DNA of 43,537 nt from Myxococcales bacterium (GCA_009692465.1 SHZD01000024.1:1-43537), one strand, 5' to 3'. Positions 33,002 to 41,431 are shown, counted from the first letter of the stretch. Translations and numbers: made by a program. Notes: generated from the letters alone by a model not told the origin.

Positions 33002-33802
33002 TCAATTGAGGTTAATGGTGGAGCCCTTAACCGTCATCGTGCTCGACGACTTGATGGCCATCGTCGCCCCGGCTTTGGTCTCGGTGGCGGCGCCGGACTC
33101 TTGCTTGATGGTGTTGCTGGCTTTGATGACCAAGTCTTTGCAATCAATGGTGATGGTCTTTTTAGCCTTGATCAGCATGTCGCCAGTCTTGCACTCAATG
33201 GTGATTTTCTTGTTCTTGGTATCAATCAGAATGTAGTGCTCTTGGGTGTGATCGTAGATCTCGATTTGGTCGACCGATCCGGACTGATCGAGGGCGATCC
33301 AGTGACCATTGCGCTGCTTGGGATCTTTTTCTTCGTCCTTGGGCTGGACCAAGGTCTGCAAAATGACGCGCTCGATCTTGTCGTCCTTCTTGTCGACAAA
33401 TTGCAGCATGTGGCCGGAACGCGAGCGAATCGAGCGAAACCAGTTCTTGCCGCTTTGTTCTTGGTTGGCGTGAATGGGTGTATCGACCCCATTCCACAGA
33501 GCGCCAATCATGAACGGCCGCCGCACGTCGCCGTGTTCAAAGGCAATCAGTACTTCATCATCGACCTCAGGAAGCCAAAAGGCCCCGCGATCTTTGCCGG
33601 CCATAAAAGTAGCAATACGGCACCACGTCGTGCGGAAGTCCTCGTCATCCTTGGCGTCGGTGTATTTGGCGTCCGACTCCAACACCCAAGGAAACTTGAC
33701 CTTGACCCGGTAATGGCCGTCGGGATCCTTATTGTCGACGACCAGGCCGATGACAACGCCTTGGACTTTGAAGGGCTCGCGCTTGGCACGTTCCAAAATC
33801 AT
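33002..33802 (-). CDS. Short VgrG/gpV-like contractile-injection spike protein
   Basis: Spike-tip-type protein, 266 aa. Residues about 15-110 form the gp5/gpV OB-fold (YRVKVKFPWV, WCRIATFMAGKDRGAFWLPEVDDEVLIAFEHGDVRRPFMIGALWNG, a very typical block). The C-terminal part has short repeated strands (DMLIKAKKTITIDCKDLVIKAS, ATMAIKSSSTMTVKG) expected for the triple-stranded beta-helix needle. The gp27-like N-terminal domain of full-length VgrG is missing. The ATG has GAGG 5 nt upstream. No sheath, tube, ATPase or effector gene lies nearby, so it is an orphan. It may work with a type VI or phage-tail-like system encoded elsewhere. Confidence 0.86.
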   Translation of the reverse strand: MILERAKREPFKVQGVVIGLVVDNKDPDGHYRVKVKFPWVLESDAKYTDAKDDEDFRTTWCRIATFMAGKDRGAFWLPEVDDEVLIAFEHGDVRRPFMIGALWNGVDTPIHANQEQSGKNWFRSIRSRSGHMLQFVDKKDDKIERVILQTLVQPKDEEKDPKQRNGHWIALDQSGSVDQIEIYDHTQEHYILIDTKNKKITIECKTGDMLIKAKKTITIDCKDLVIKASNTIKQESGAATETKAGATMAIKSSSTMTVKGSTINLN

Positions 33803-34034
33803 AGTAACCTCACGGGATTAGACTGATAGCCGCCGATGCGCTGAGCGCGCAGCCGCCATGTCACAACCTACCGCCACGACTGCATGGCTGCAATGCGCAC
33901 AAGCAACGCCGCGCTGTTGCTGGGGTGACGCGGCCCCAGAACCCGCCGTTGCGCGCTCGCTCAGGTCGTCGCGCCGCGGCCAGGGAATATTGGCGGCGAA
34001 ACTCGATGAAAAAGTGCAGGTTTAACCGCTCACC

Positions 34035-34064
34035 TTGACGCGCGGCGGCAATGCGCGCTATCTG
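34035..34064 (+). promoter_or_regulatory. Possible sigma-70 promoter of nuoA
   Basis: TTGACG at 34035-34040 and TATCTG at 34059-34064 are separated by 18 bp. Transcription would start about 30 nt before the nuoA ATG. Pattern match only; the box quality is moderate. Confidence 0.35.
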
Positions 34065-34100
34065 GCGACCGTCGCACTCTGCGGCGACCCTAGGGCTGTG

Positions 34101-34484
34101 ATGCTGCAATCGCAACTTGGCTACGTTTCGCTCGCTGTCGTGATCGCTATCGTCACCGTGATGGGCGCCTCGATTCTGGTTCTCAATCGGCTGATTGGGC
34201 CTAGGCGCACCAATCCCGTTAAACAGGGCACTTTTGAGTGTGGCAGTGACCCGATTGGCTCCGCGCACCAACGCTTTTCGGTCAAATTCTACTTGGTGGC
34301 GATCTTCTTTATCGTCTTCGATATCGAGTCGGTGTTCATGTATCCGTGGGCCGGGCTGTTTCGCGAAATGCTAGTTGAGCCAGGGATTGGCCTAGTCACC
34401 GTTGCGGAAATGTTCGTGTTTGTTGGCATTTTGGCGGCCGGACTGGCCTATGTGTGGCGTCGCGGCGCGCTGGACTGGGAATAA
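34101..34484 (+). CDS. nuoA: NADH-quinone oxidoreductase subunit A
   Basis: Membrane-arm subunit of respiratory complex I near the quinone site. Three membrane segments: YVSLAVVIAIVTVMGASILVL, FYLVAIFFIVFDIESVFMYPW and AEMFVFVGILAAGLAYV. The family signature is present as KQGTFECGSDPIGSAHQRFSVKFY and FDIESVF. The ATG at 34101 (127 aa) has AGGG about 5 nt upstream; the frame is open 22 codons further but those are not NuoA-like. It is the first gene of the nuo cluster. nuoB, which usually follows, is absent, since nuoC begins 116 bp downstream. Confidence 0.95.
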   Translation: MLQSQLGYVSLAVVIAIVTVMGASILVLNRLIGPRRTNPVKQGTFECGSDPIGSAHQRFSVKFYLVAIFFIVFDIESVFMYPWAGLFREMLVEPGIGLVTVAEMFVFVGILAAGLAYVWRRGALDWE

Positions 34485-34600
34485 GCCGGCGCCTGCACAG
34501 GTGCCTTTGTTAGCTCCTAGCAAGTGCTAGACCAAGCCAGCATCGAGTTCCGACCACCCGCCGATTCGTCTACAACGTCGCTCAACCATTGGAATCCACC

Positions 34601-35227
34601 ATGCCACAAGACCTAGGCACACACCCCCAAAGTGGCCAGCCTCAGTCGCCGCAGTACCTGACTGACCTGTGTCGAGCCTTCGCGGGCGTTGGCGTTCTGG
34701 GCAGCCACACCGCGGTCGGCGACGCCACCGTTATCGTCGAACGCACGGCTTTGGTGGCCTTGATGACCAGTCTGCGCGACGACGCCCGCTGCACGTTTGA
34801 TGTGCTAGTGGACGTGACTGCGGTGGATTATTCCGAATTTGCCCCGCTTATGCGCGCCGCTACCAGCCCGATCGACGCTGACCATCCTAGCGGCCTGACT
34901 TCGGCGACGTTGCCCGCGCTTGAAGTGGTGTATCACCTGCTGTCGATGCGGCATTGCCACCGGCTTCGCGTCAAAGTACCTGTTAATGCAGAGGATCCGC
35001 AAGTGCCCACCTTGTGCGAGATGTGGCCTGCTGCCAACTGGGGCGAGCGCGAAACCTTTGACATGTACGGGGTGCGCTTTGCCGGTCACCCCGACTTGCG
35101 CCGCATTCTGACCTACGACGAATTTGAAGGGCATCCGCTGCTCAAGGATTTTCCGTTGCGTGGCTACCAGCCCCTCATGGCCTTGCCGACCCTGACCGAA
35201 TACGCCGATCAAGAAACGTACCGCTAA
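34601..35227 (+). CDS. nuoC: NADH-quinone oxidoreductase subunit C (30 kDa)
   Basis: Peripheral-arm subunit of complex I. The N-terminus is variable. FDVLVDVTAVDYSEF, LEVVYHLLSMRHCHRLRVKVPV and the signature WGERETFDMYGVRFAGHPDLRRIL (about residues 146-170) with DEFEGHPLLKDFPLRGYQP at the end are all standard. It is 208 aa from the ATG at 34601, which has GGA 7 nt upstream; an in-frame TTG lies 4 codons earlier. There is no fusion to NuoB or NuoD. Confidence 0.95.
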   Translation: MPQDLGTHPQSGQPQSPQYLTDLCRAFAGVGVLGSHTAVGDATVIVERTALVALMTSLRDDARCTFDVLVDVTAVDYSEFAPLMRAATSPIDADHPSGLTSATLPALEVVYHLLSMRHCHRLRVKVPVNAEDPQVPTLCEMWPAANWGERETFDMYGVRFAGHPDLRRILTYDEFEGHPLLKDFPLRGYQPLMALPTLTEYADQETYR

Positions 35228-35397
35228 CACCCTTTTGCTGTGCTGAACGCAGCCGTGAGTGTCCCAAGGCCGGTTCAGTGGCACGCCGGTCGCCTCACGA
35301 CGCACGGGCCCCCACACACTCGGCGCAGACAGCCAACAGCACACCCGCAGGCTAGACAGGCCAAAACCAGCCGCCAGATTTTCAGGGAGACGACGCA

Positions 35398-36648
35398 ATG
35401 AGCGCGACTGCAGCATATGGACACGTTGGGGCCGGTACCGCCGCGCTGCAGGCATTGGCTCAGCAAGCGCAAGGGCTAGGCGATGGCGACAAGATGATCA
35501 TCAACATGGGTCCGTCGCATCCGGCCACCCATGGCACCGTCAAGTTTATCCTGACGCTCGATGGCGAAACCGTTGACGACATTGACATTCACATCGGTTA
35601 CCTGCACCGCGGTTTCGAAAAAATGTGCGAGCAGGGCACCTGGCAGCAAGTGTTGCCGTACACCGATCGCCTCAACTACGTGTCGCCGCTGTGCAATAAC
35701 GTCGGCTACGTGATGGCGGTCGAAAAGCTGATGGGCGTGCAAATCACGCCGCGGTGTTCGTATATCCGCATGTTGGCAAGCGAGATCAGTCGCATGACCG
35801 ATCACTTGACCGCTTTGGCGGCTGGCGCTCTTGAACTGGGCGGCTTTACTCCCTTTCTCTACGGCGTCGAGGCTCGTGAGCTGCTGTATCCTCTGGTCGA
35901 GGAGCTTTCCGGCGCGCGGCTGACCGCCAGCTACACTAGGATTGGCGGCCTGCTGGCGGATTTGCCCGAAGACTACGAAAGCCATGTGCTCAAGGCTCTG
36001 GACAAGATGCTGACGCTCATGGACAAGATGGACAAGTTGCTGACCAAGAACCGGATTTTTTACGACCGCATGATCGGTACGGGTCAACTGTCCCAAGCGG
36101 ATGCAATTGCCTACGGCGTGACGGGATTGATGCTGCGCTCGACCGGGGTGGATTGGGATTTGCGCAAACACCAGCCGTACTTGCACTACAACGAACTGGA
36201 CTTCGACGTCATCTTGGGCCATCAAGGCGACAACTACGACCGCTACTTGTGCCGGTTTGAGGAAATGCACCAGTGCAACAAGATGGTTCGCCAGATCTTT
36301 AAGCAAATGCCGAGCGGGCCGGTCAACGTCAACGATTGGCGCACGGTCCTGCCACCCAAGTCCGCGGTTTACAATTCGATTGAGGGCATGATCGCCCACT
36401 TCAAGTTGATTATCGATGGTCATCAGGTGCCGCCGGGAGAGGCTTACGCGGCGGTCGAAGGCGGCAATGGCGAAGTCGGTTTCTACATCGTGTCGCAGGG
36501 CAACGGGCGACCGTACAAAGTGCACGTGCGCGCGCCGTGCTTTTACGCCATGGGCGTGCTCAAGAAACTGGTGGTCGGCGGCATGTTGGCCGATATTGTC
36601 CCCACTTTCGATACCTTGAACATGATTGGCGGCGAAGTCGACCGGTGA
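35398..36648 (+). CDS. nuoD: NADH-quinone oxidoreductase subunit D (49 kDa)
   Basis: Peripheral subunit forming the quinone-reaction chamber with NuoB. Landmarks: INMGPSHPATHGTVKFILTLDGE (about residues 36-58), the DIHIGYLHRGFEKMCE block, YTDRLNYVSPLCNN, SEISRMTDHLTALAAGALELG and a C-terminus GEVGFYIVSQGNGRPYKVHVRAPCF ending FDTLNMIGGEVDR with the conserved terminal Arg. The ATG has GGGAG about 9 nt upstream. 416 aa, a normal length. It needs NuoB, which is not in this window. Confidence 0.97.
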   Translation: MSATAAYGHVGAGTAALQALAQQAQGLGDGDKMIINMGPSHPATHGTVKFILTLDGETVDDIDIHIGYLHRGFEKMCEQGTWQQVLPYTDRLNYVSPLCNNVGYVMAVEKLMGVQITPRCSYIRMLASEISRMTDHLTALAAGALELGGFTPFLYGVEARELLYPLVEELSGARLTASYTRIGGLLADLPEDYESHVLKALDKMLTLMDKMDKLLTKNRIFYDRMIGTGQLSQADAIAYGVTGLMLRSTGVDWDLRKHQPYLHYNELDFDVILGHQGDNYDRYLCRFEEMHQCNKMVRQIFKQMPSGPVNVNDWRTVLPPKSAVYNSIEGMIAHFKLIIDGHQVPPGEAYAAVEGGNGEVGFYIVSQGNGRPYKVHVRAPCFYAMGVLKKLVVGGMLADIVPTFDTLNMIGGEVDR

Positions 36649-36691
36649 AGATTGCCGAGGGCGCGCCGCTCGCAGTTGCCTGACTCGCTCG

Positions 36692-36755
36692 CCCAGCGCT
36701 CACTCCCAGCGCTCACTCCCAGCGCTCACTCCCAGCGCTCACTCCCAGCGCACAG
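36692..36755. repeat. 13-bp tandem array, nearly 5 units
   Basis: The unit CCCAGCGCTCACT is repeated four times from 36692, then a partial fifth. It lies between nuoD and nuoG, about 50 bp upstream of the nuoG start. The period is not a multiple of three and the array is outside coding sequence. Confidence 0.9.
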
Positions 36756-36805
36756 TGCCCCGCAGGCCAGCGAATCGGATTGCCAGGATACAAGAAAGGA
36801 AAGCC

Positions 36806-38482
36806 ATGCCTAAGGTTACGATTGACGGTCAACAAGTAGAAGTACCGGCCAAGACCACCATCTTGCGCGCTGCCAAGCAAGTTGGGGTCGAGATTCCGGT
36901 GTTTTGCTATCATCCAGGGCTGTCGATCGTGGCCAACTGCCGGATGTGTTTGGTTGAAATTGAAAAATGGCCCAAACCGCAGCCGGCCTGTTACACCGAA
37001 GTTAGCGAAGGGATGGTCATTCATACGCAGTCGGCCAAGGTCAAGCACACCCAAGAGCAAGTCCTTGAATTTATTTTGCTCAATCATCCGGTCGACTGTC
37101 CCGTTTGCGATCAAGCCGGCGAGTGTGTGCTGCAAGAGCATTACGCCACCTACAGCGGCAAGGCGTCGCGGCTGAGCCACGTCAAATCCGGCAAGCCCAA
37201 GGCCAAGCCGCTGGGGCCGACCGTGGTGCTCGACGCCGAGCGCTGCGTGGTGTGTACCCGTTGCGTGCGGTTTTGCGAAGAAGTGACTAAAACCAATGAG
37301 TTGACTCTCGAAGATCGCGGAGAGCACGCTGAGATCACCACCCCGGCTGGCGTGCAGCTCGACAACCCGTATTCACTCAATGTTGTCGATATTTGCCCAG
37401 TCGGTGCGCTGACTTCGCGGCAGTTTCGCTTTCAGCGGCGGGTGTGGTTCTTGGACATGAAGCCCAGCGTGTGCACCGGTTGTGCACGCGGCTGTTCAAT
37501 TCGGGTCGATTCGCACGCCAACAAGGTTGAACGGTTGGTGCCGCGGTACAATCCCGATGTCAACAATTATTGGATGTGCGATGACGGTCGGCACAGCCTG
37601 AGCGTGGCTGGCGACAGCGCGATTGCGGTGGGCTGGGCGCCTGGACCGGGGTCTGAAGTCCGGCAGGCGCCGGCACAAGATGGCTTGCGGGTGGTTGCCA
37701 ACTGGTTGCAGGAGGCGCGCACCCATCAAACCGCGGTGGCGATTGTGCTGTCGGCTTCGTTGACCAATGAAGACGCGTACGCTTGGGGCCGACTGGCCAA
37801 GGAGATGGCGGCCGAAGTGTTTCTGCTGCCGCGGGCGCCATGGCAGGGCGATGACATTTTGCGCACCGCCGATCGCGACTGCAACTTGATGGGCGCTCAG
37901 GCGATTTTGCAAGCAACGGTCGGTAATTTTGGCGATGCCGCGGCCTTTGTGGCGCGGGCCGAGACCTTTGGGCTGGCGATCGCGGTAGACAACGGTGCCG
38001 ATGCCACTGACGAATTCGTCGACGCGTTTGGGTCAGTCGATCAGCGGGCAGTGATGACCGATCGCAGTGGAGCCTTGAGCGCAGTCGCCGAAGTAGTCGT
38101 GCCCCTGACGCCGTTGCACCAGCGCGACGGCACTATCGTCAATCAGGCCGGTTGGGTGCAGCGTTTAGCCAAGCCATTGCGGCCGGCGATCACCACGGTT
38201 GCCGCGCATGTCGCTGCCGCAGCGTTGGCGCCGAGCGCGATCGAAGTGTTGCTGGACTTTACCCAAAAAACTCAGCCTGCGGAGTTGTTTGCCCGCGTCG
38301 CCGCCAGCGTCGCCGCCTTCAAGAACCTGACCTACAACGAAATTGGTGATTTGGGCCGCGGCCTGACCCACGGCGGCGAATTGGCCCCAGCGCGGGTCCG
38401 GCTCGACGGCACTGCAGTGTGGGAACCGGATCCGGTGGCGCCGACTTACCAAAGGCCTTTTCAAATCCGCCGAGGTGCCTAG
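36806..38482 (+). CDS. nuoG: NADH-quinone oxidoreductase subunit G (75 kDa, Fe-S)
   Basis: Electron-wiring subunit of complex I. N-terminal plant-type [2Fe-2S] site: FCYHPGLSIVANCRMCLVE and a later Cys in PACYTEVSEGM. A His/Cys [4Fe-4S] site follows at HPVDCPVCDQAGECVLQEH. Two further clusters are bound by RCVVCTRCVRFCEE and DICPVGAL. A molybdopterin-oxidoreductase-type site is at CTGCARGCSIRV. The remaining 330 residues are a reduced molybdopterin-like domain. The ATG at 36806 has AAGGA 6-7 nt upstream, and the frame upstream is only array sequence. 558 aa is on the short side for NuoG. The TAG stop lies inside the left end of type A element copy 3. Confidence 0.95.
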   Translation: MPKVTIDGQQVEVPAKTTILRAAKQVGVEIPVFCYHPGLSIVANCRMCLVEIEKWPKPQPACYTEVSEGMVIHTQSAKVKHTQEQVLEFILLNHPVDCPVCDQAGECVLQEHYATYSGKASRLSHVKSGKPKAKPLGPTVVLDAERCVVCTRCVRFCEEVTKTNELTLEDRGEHAEITTPAGVQLDNPYSLNVVDICPVGALTSRQFRFQRRVWFLDMKPSVCTGCARGCSIRVDSHANKVERLVPRYNPDVNNYWMCDDGRHSLSVAGDSAIAVGWAPGPGSEVRQAPAQDGLRVVANWLQEARTHQTAVAIVLSASLTNEDAYAWGRLAKEMAAEVFLLPRAPWQGDDILRTADRDCNLMGAQAILQATVGNFGDAAAFVARAETFGLAIAVDNGADATDEFVDAFGSVDQRAVMTDRSGALSAVAEVVVPLTPLHQRDGTIVNQAGWVQRLAKPLRPAITTVAAHVAAAALAPSAIEVLLDFTQKTQPAELFARVAASVAAFKNLTYNEIGDLGRGLTHGGELAPARVRLDGTAVWEPDPVAPTYQRPFQIRRGA

Positions 38483-38697
38483 GAGCCTGTCGGAAATCAA
38501 ACGCATTTTGAATGTCTATCCGGTTATATACAATGAATCTATTACGATCCGACAGGCTCCTAGCCATTCAGATATTTTCAACTGTCCAAGAACTGCCCGG
38601 AGAACTGGCCCAATCAAATTCGTGCAGTTTCGGACAGTTGCCGCCGTCTAGCCAGACGGCGCTAGGAGCGAGTCGGAATACTCCGACACGTTCCTAG
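38478..38697. mobile_element. Type A palindromic element, copy 3
   Basis: 220 bp, left end CCTAGGAGCCTGTCGGA, right hairpin CTAGGAGCGAGTCGGA with TCCGACACGTTCCTAG. The first CTAG overlaps the nuoG stop codon. It fills most of the nuoG-nuoH interval, so the two genes are separated by a strongly structured RNA if co-transcribed. Confidence 0.88.
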
Positions 38698-38812
38698 CCG
38701 ACGCCCATTTGTCCGCGCCGGTGCCGCGATGGCGTGGTTCGGCGCCGAGTTATTCGTTTGGCATTGAGATTTTAGGTTCGCAGTCAGACCATCCAAGTCA
38801 CTGGAGTTATGC

Positions 38813-39919
38813 ATGTTTGCCAGCCTAATCGACGCAACCAATGGGCTATTGAACAAGGTGCCCGCCCAGCTTTTTACCCATCCAGTCGTTAACGTAGCGG
38901 TGTGGACGGTCATCAAGTTCGCGCTTTTCGTGTTGGTGTTCGTGATGGGCACGGCGACCGTGCTGACGTGGCTGGAGCGCAAGTACTCGGCCGTCATCCA
39001 GAATCGCATCGGCCCCAATCGCGCCAACCTCGGCAAATGGCGGTTGGGTGGGCTGCTGCACATGCTGGCCGATCCGATCAAGATGCTGACAAAAGAGGAC
39101 TTTGTCCCCGATACCGCCAACCCGTGGATGTTCCGGTTGGCGCCGTTGGTCGCCTTTGTGCCCGCCATGACCGTGTTCGCGGTGATTCCGTTTGGACCCG
39201 GCGAGCACATGATGATCGCCAATACCGAACTAGGCATTTTGTTTATCTTCGCCATCGGCAGCCTCAACGTCTACGGCGCGGTCATGGGCGCATGGGCGTC
39301 GAACAACAAGTGGTCGTTGATGGGCGGATTGCGCATCTCGGCGCAAATGATCAGCTACGAAGTGGCGATCGGGCTGACCTTGTGCGGCGTGTTCATGATC
39401 TACGGATCGACTGACTTGCAGGACATTGTTGTCGCCCAAGGGCAGATGATTGCAGGCTTTTTGCCAGCCTGGGGCCTGTTCACCCAGCCAGTTGCATTTG
39501 TGTTGTACCTGACCTGTGCGATTGCCGAAAACAAGCGCGCTCCGTTCGATGTGGCTGAAGCCGAAGCGGAATTGGCGGCCGGCTACTGGACTGAATACAG
39601 CGCCATGGGTTTCGCCGTGCTGGCATTGGCTGAATTTGTCGAGATCGTGCTGATTGGCTGCGTCGGCACTACCCTGTTCTTGGGCGGCTGGCAGATTCCA
39701 GGCGTCCACGGCGACACCCCGCTGACCATGATCTTTCAGATCGCGGCGTTCTTGCTCAAGACGTTGTTCTTGATTTGGTTGCAGCTGACCATTCGCTGGA
39801 CGCTGCCGCGCTTTCGCTACGACCAAGTCATGCGGCTGGGCTGGCGGATCTTGTTGCCGGCAGCGCTGGTCAACTTGGTGGTGACGGGCGTCGCTTTGAT
39901 GTTCATTGACCGTAAATAG
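38813..39919 (+). CDS. nuoH: NADH-quinone oxidoreductase subunit H
   Basis: Membrane-arm subunit at the junction with the peripheral arm, forming part of the quinone channel. About eight membrane segments. Signature blocks: TWLERKYSAVIQNRIGPNRANL (about residues 57-78), LLHMLADPIKMLTKEDFVPD, RISAQMISYEVAIGLTL and ENKRAPFDVAEAEAELAAGYWTEYS. The C-terminus is RWTLPRFRYDQVMRLGWRILLP. 368 aa, a normal length. The ATG at 38813 follows the type A element by 116 bp; GGAG lies about 6 nt upstream. Confidence 0.97.
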   Translation: MFASLIDATNGLLNKVPAQLFTHPVVNVAVWTVIKFALFVLVFVMGTATVLTWLERKYSAVIQNRIGPNRANLGKWRLGGLLHMLADPIKMLTKEDFVPDTANPWMFRLAPLVAFVPAMTVFAVIPFGPGEHMMIANTELGILFIFAIGSLNVYGAVMGAWASNNKWSLMGGLRISAQMISYEVAIGLTLCGVFMIYGSTDLQDIVVAQGQMIAGFLPAWGLFTQPVAFVLYLTCAIAENKRAPFDVAEAEAELAAGYWTEYSAMGFAVLALAEFVEIVLIGCVGTTLFLGGWQIPGVHGDTPLTMIFQIAAFLLKTLFLIWLQLTIRWTLPRFRYDQVMRLGWRILLPAALVNLVVTGVALMFIDRK

Positions 39920-39949
39920 TTAGAATTCAACTGTAATTGGGGTCTTCAC

Positions 39950-40510
39950 ATGGGCAAGCTGGTCAACCGTATCGAACCGGACTTCCTGATGCAGAGTTAC
40001 TTGGTCGAAGTGGCCAAGGGCGTGGCGCTGGTGACCCGCCAGTTCGCGCGCAACCTATTCGGGCGCAAAGACATTGTGACGGTTCAGTATCCCGAGGACC
40101 GCCGGGCCTATACTCCGCGGTTTCGCGGCAAGCACTTGCTGACCAAGCGCGACGATGGCGACGTGCGTTGCGTCGCGTGCATGCTGTGCTCGACGGCTTG
40201 CCCAGCAAACTGCATAACGATCGTCGCTTCGGAACACCGCAACAACGACATTGAAAAGTTCCCGACGACCTTTGAAATCGACTTGCTTAAGTGCATTTAC
40301 TGCGGATTTTGCGAAGAGGCGTGCCCGTGCGACGCGATCCGCATGGATTCGGGCGTCCACACCCTGCCGACCATGACCCGCCGCGACCAAAAGGCCGGCA
40401 AAATCAATCTGCTGGAGTTGGCCAAGCAGTCAACGGCAGCGCAAGGCGGCGAATTTCGCGCCCACAGCCACGCTGGCGCTCAACATGGCCAAAGCAGTGA
40501 CCATCATTGA
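39950..40510 (+). CDS. nuoI: NADH-quinone oxidoreductase subunit I
   Basis: Ferredoxin-like subunit holding two [4Fe-4S] clusters. The motifs are CVACMLCSTACPANCI (about residues 74-89) and CIYCGFCEEACPCDAI (about 114-129), each giving C-x2-C-x2-C-x3-C. The N-terminal amphipathic part (LVTRQFARNLFGRKDIVTVQYP) is typical. 186 aa. The ATG at 39950 starts 31 bp after the nuoH stop. The C-terminus extends with a His/Gln-rich tail (HSHAGAQHGQSSDHH). nuoJ does not follow: 101 bp later comes a type B element and then an unrelated gene, so the cluster ends here. Confidence 0.96.
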   Translation: MGKLVNRIEPDFLMQSYLVEVAKGVALVTRQFARNLFGRKDIVTVQYPEDRRAYTPRFRGKHLLTKRDDGDVRCVACMLCSTACPANCITIVASEHRNNDIEKFPTTFEIDLLKCIYCGFCEEACPCDAIRMDSGVHTLPTMTRRDQKAGKINLLELAKQSTAAQGGEFRAHSHAGAQHGQSSDHH

Positions 40511-40610
40511 CAGCGTGCTTGTCCGCAGGCCCCCTTACGCTCTGGCACCGCGCGACGATCTGGGTCAAAGAGTCACGCCAACAAGCACACAGCCCCAAGC
40601 AAGTGCTAAC

Positions 40611-40751
40611 TTAGGAACTGTCCTCAACTAACTCGATCGATCTGGGCAACACAGGAGCGGCGAGTCGGCCTTTGAGGACGCGAGCTTAGCGACCCACAAA
40701 GCCAGCAAACGGAACCAGTCCCACAATGACTTATTCTGGGACAGTTCCTTA
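40611..40751 (+). mobile_element. Type B element, copy 3
   Basis: 141 bp, left end TTAGGAACTGTCC, right end GGGACAGTTCCTTA: near-perfect inverted termini of about 13 bp. The interior is close to copies 1 and 2. It lies at the end of the nuo cluster, 26 bp upstream of the next gene's start. Confidence 0.87.
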
Positions 40752-40777
40752 CCGGGGACTAAGGTGTTGAGGCTGCA

Positions 40778-41431
40778 ATGGTATTTGGCGACCGCAAAGA
40801 CAAAGAGCGCACTGGCAGTGACGTACCCGTCGAGACCGACGGTGGGTTCTTGCCGGACATCATGCGGCGAGCGCTGGAGCGCGGCGTCAACGTCGTGCTG
40901 CAGGGTGACGACGAGCGCAAGAAGCTGGTGGCGGCCCTGTTTCCCAAGGAGTTGGTGCAGACGGTGGTCCAGACCGCGATGGCTGCGGTCGATGGCACCA
41001 AGCGCGAAGCGGTCGAGATGGTCGGCCGTGAGATGCAACAGTTCTTGCAACAGCTTAATTTAGCTGATGAAATTCGAAAAGTCTTGACCTCGGTCAGCTT
41101 TGAAATCCGCACCGAAGTGCGGTTTGTGCCCAATGAGGACGGCACGCTGCGCACGGAAATTCGCAGCCGAGCCACCCCCAAACGCGTGACTAAGTCAACG
41201 AAAACACGTAAAAAACCTGCGATCAATCGCGCCAAGAGTGCCAAAGCCGCAGCGGTACCGGCTCGAGCTGGCGTCGACGCGGTTGCGGTTGCCGCAGCGA
41301 TCCCTGGGGTTCTCAGCGATGCCGTGCAAGACGCCGTTGCCGGAACCCGACAGCGCATGCGCAACGTAGTCGACAGGATCGCTGAAAAGACCGCGGACTT
41401 GGCGGAGTTTGCGGTCGGCGACCCAGACTGA
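40778..41431 (+). CDS. Unknown protein with a basic, histone-like segment
   Basis: 217 aa, no signal peptide or membrane segment. The N-terminal half is helical (FLPDIMRRALERGVNVVLQ, KKLVAALFPKELVQTVVQ, VEMVGREMQQFLQQLNLADEIRKVLTSVSFEIRTEVRFVP). The middle (about residues 128-155) is very rich in Lys/Arg/Thr/Ala (PKRVTKSTKTRKKPAINRAK), like histone H1 or PHA-granule tails. The C-terminus is an alanine-rich amphipathic helix. The ATG at 40778 has GAGG about 6 nt upstream. I do not recognise a family; a phasin-like or DNA-binding role is only a guess. Its leader is almost entirely the type B element, so a promoter inside or before that element is expected. Confidence 0.7.
   Translation: MVFGDRKDKERTGSDVPVETDGGFLPDIMRRALERGVNVVLQGDDERKKLVAALFPKELVQTVVQTAMAAVDGTKREAVEMVGREMQQFLQQLNLADEIRKVLTSVSFEIRTEVRFVPNEDGTLRTEIRSRATPKRVTKSTKTRKKPAINRAKSAKAAAVPARAGVDAVAVAAAIPGVLSDAVQDAVAGTRQRMRNVVDRIAEKTADLAEFAVGDPD

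Noticed and set aside
36626..36805. Upstream extension of nuoG overlapping nuoD
   Set aside because: It reads through the 13-bp array as low-complexity residues; the ATG at 36806 has AGGA and matches the family N-terminus.
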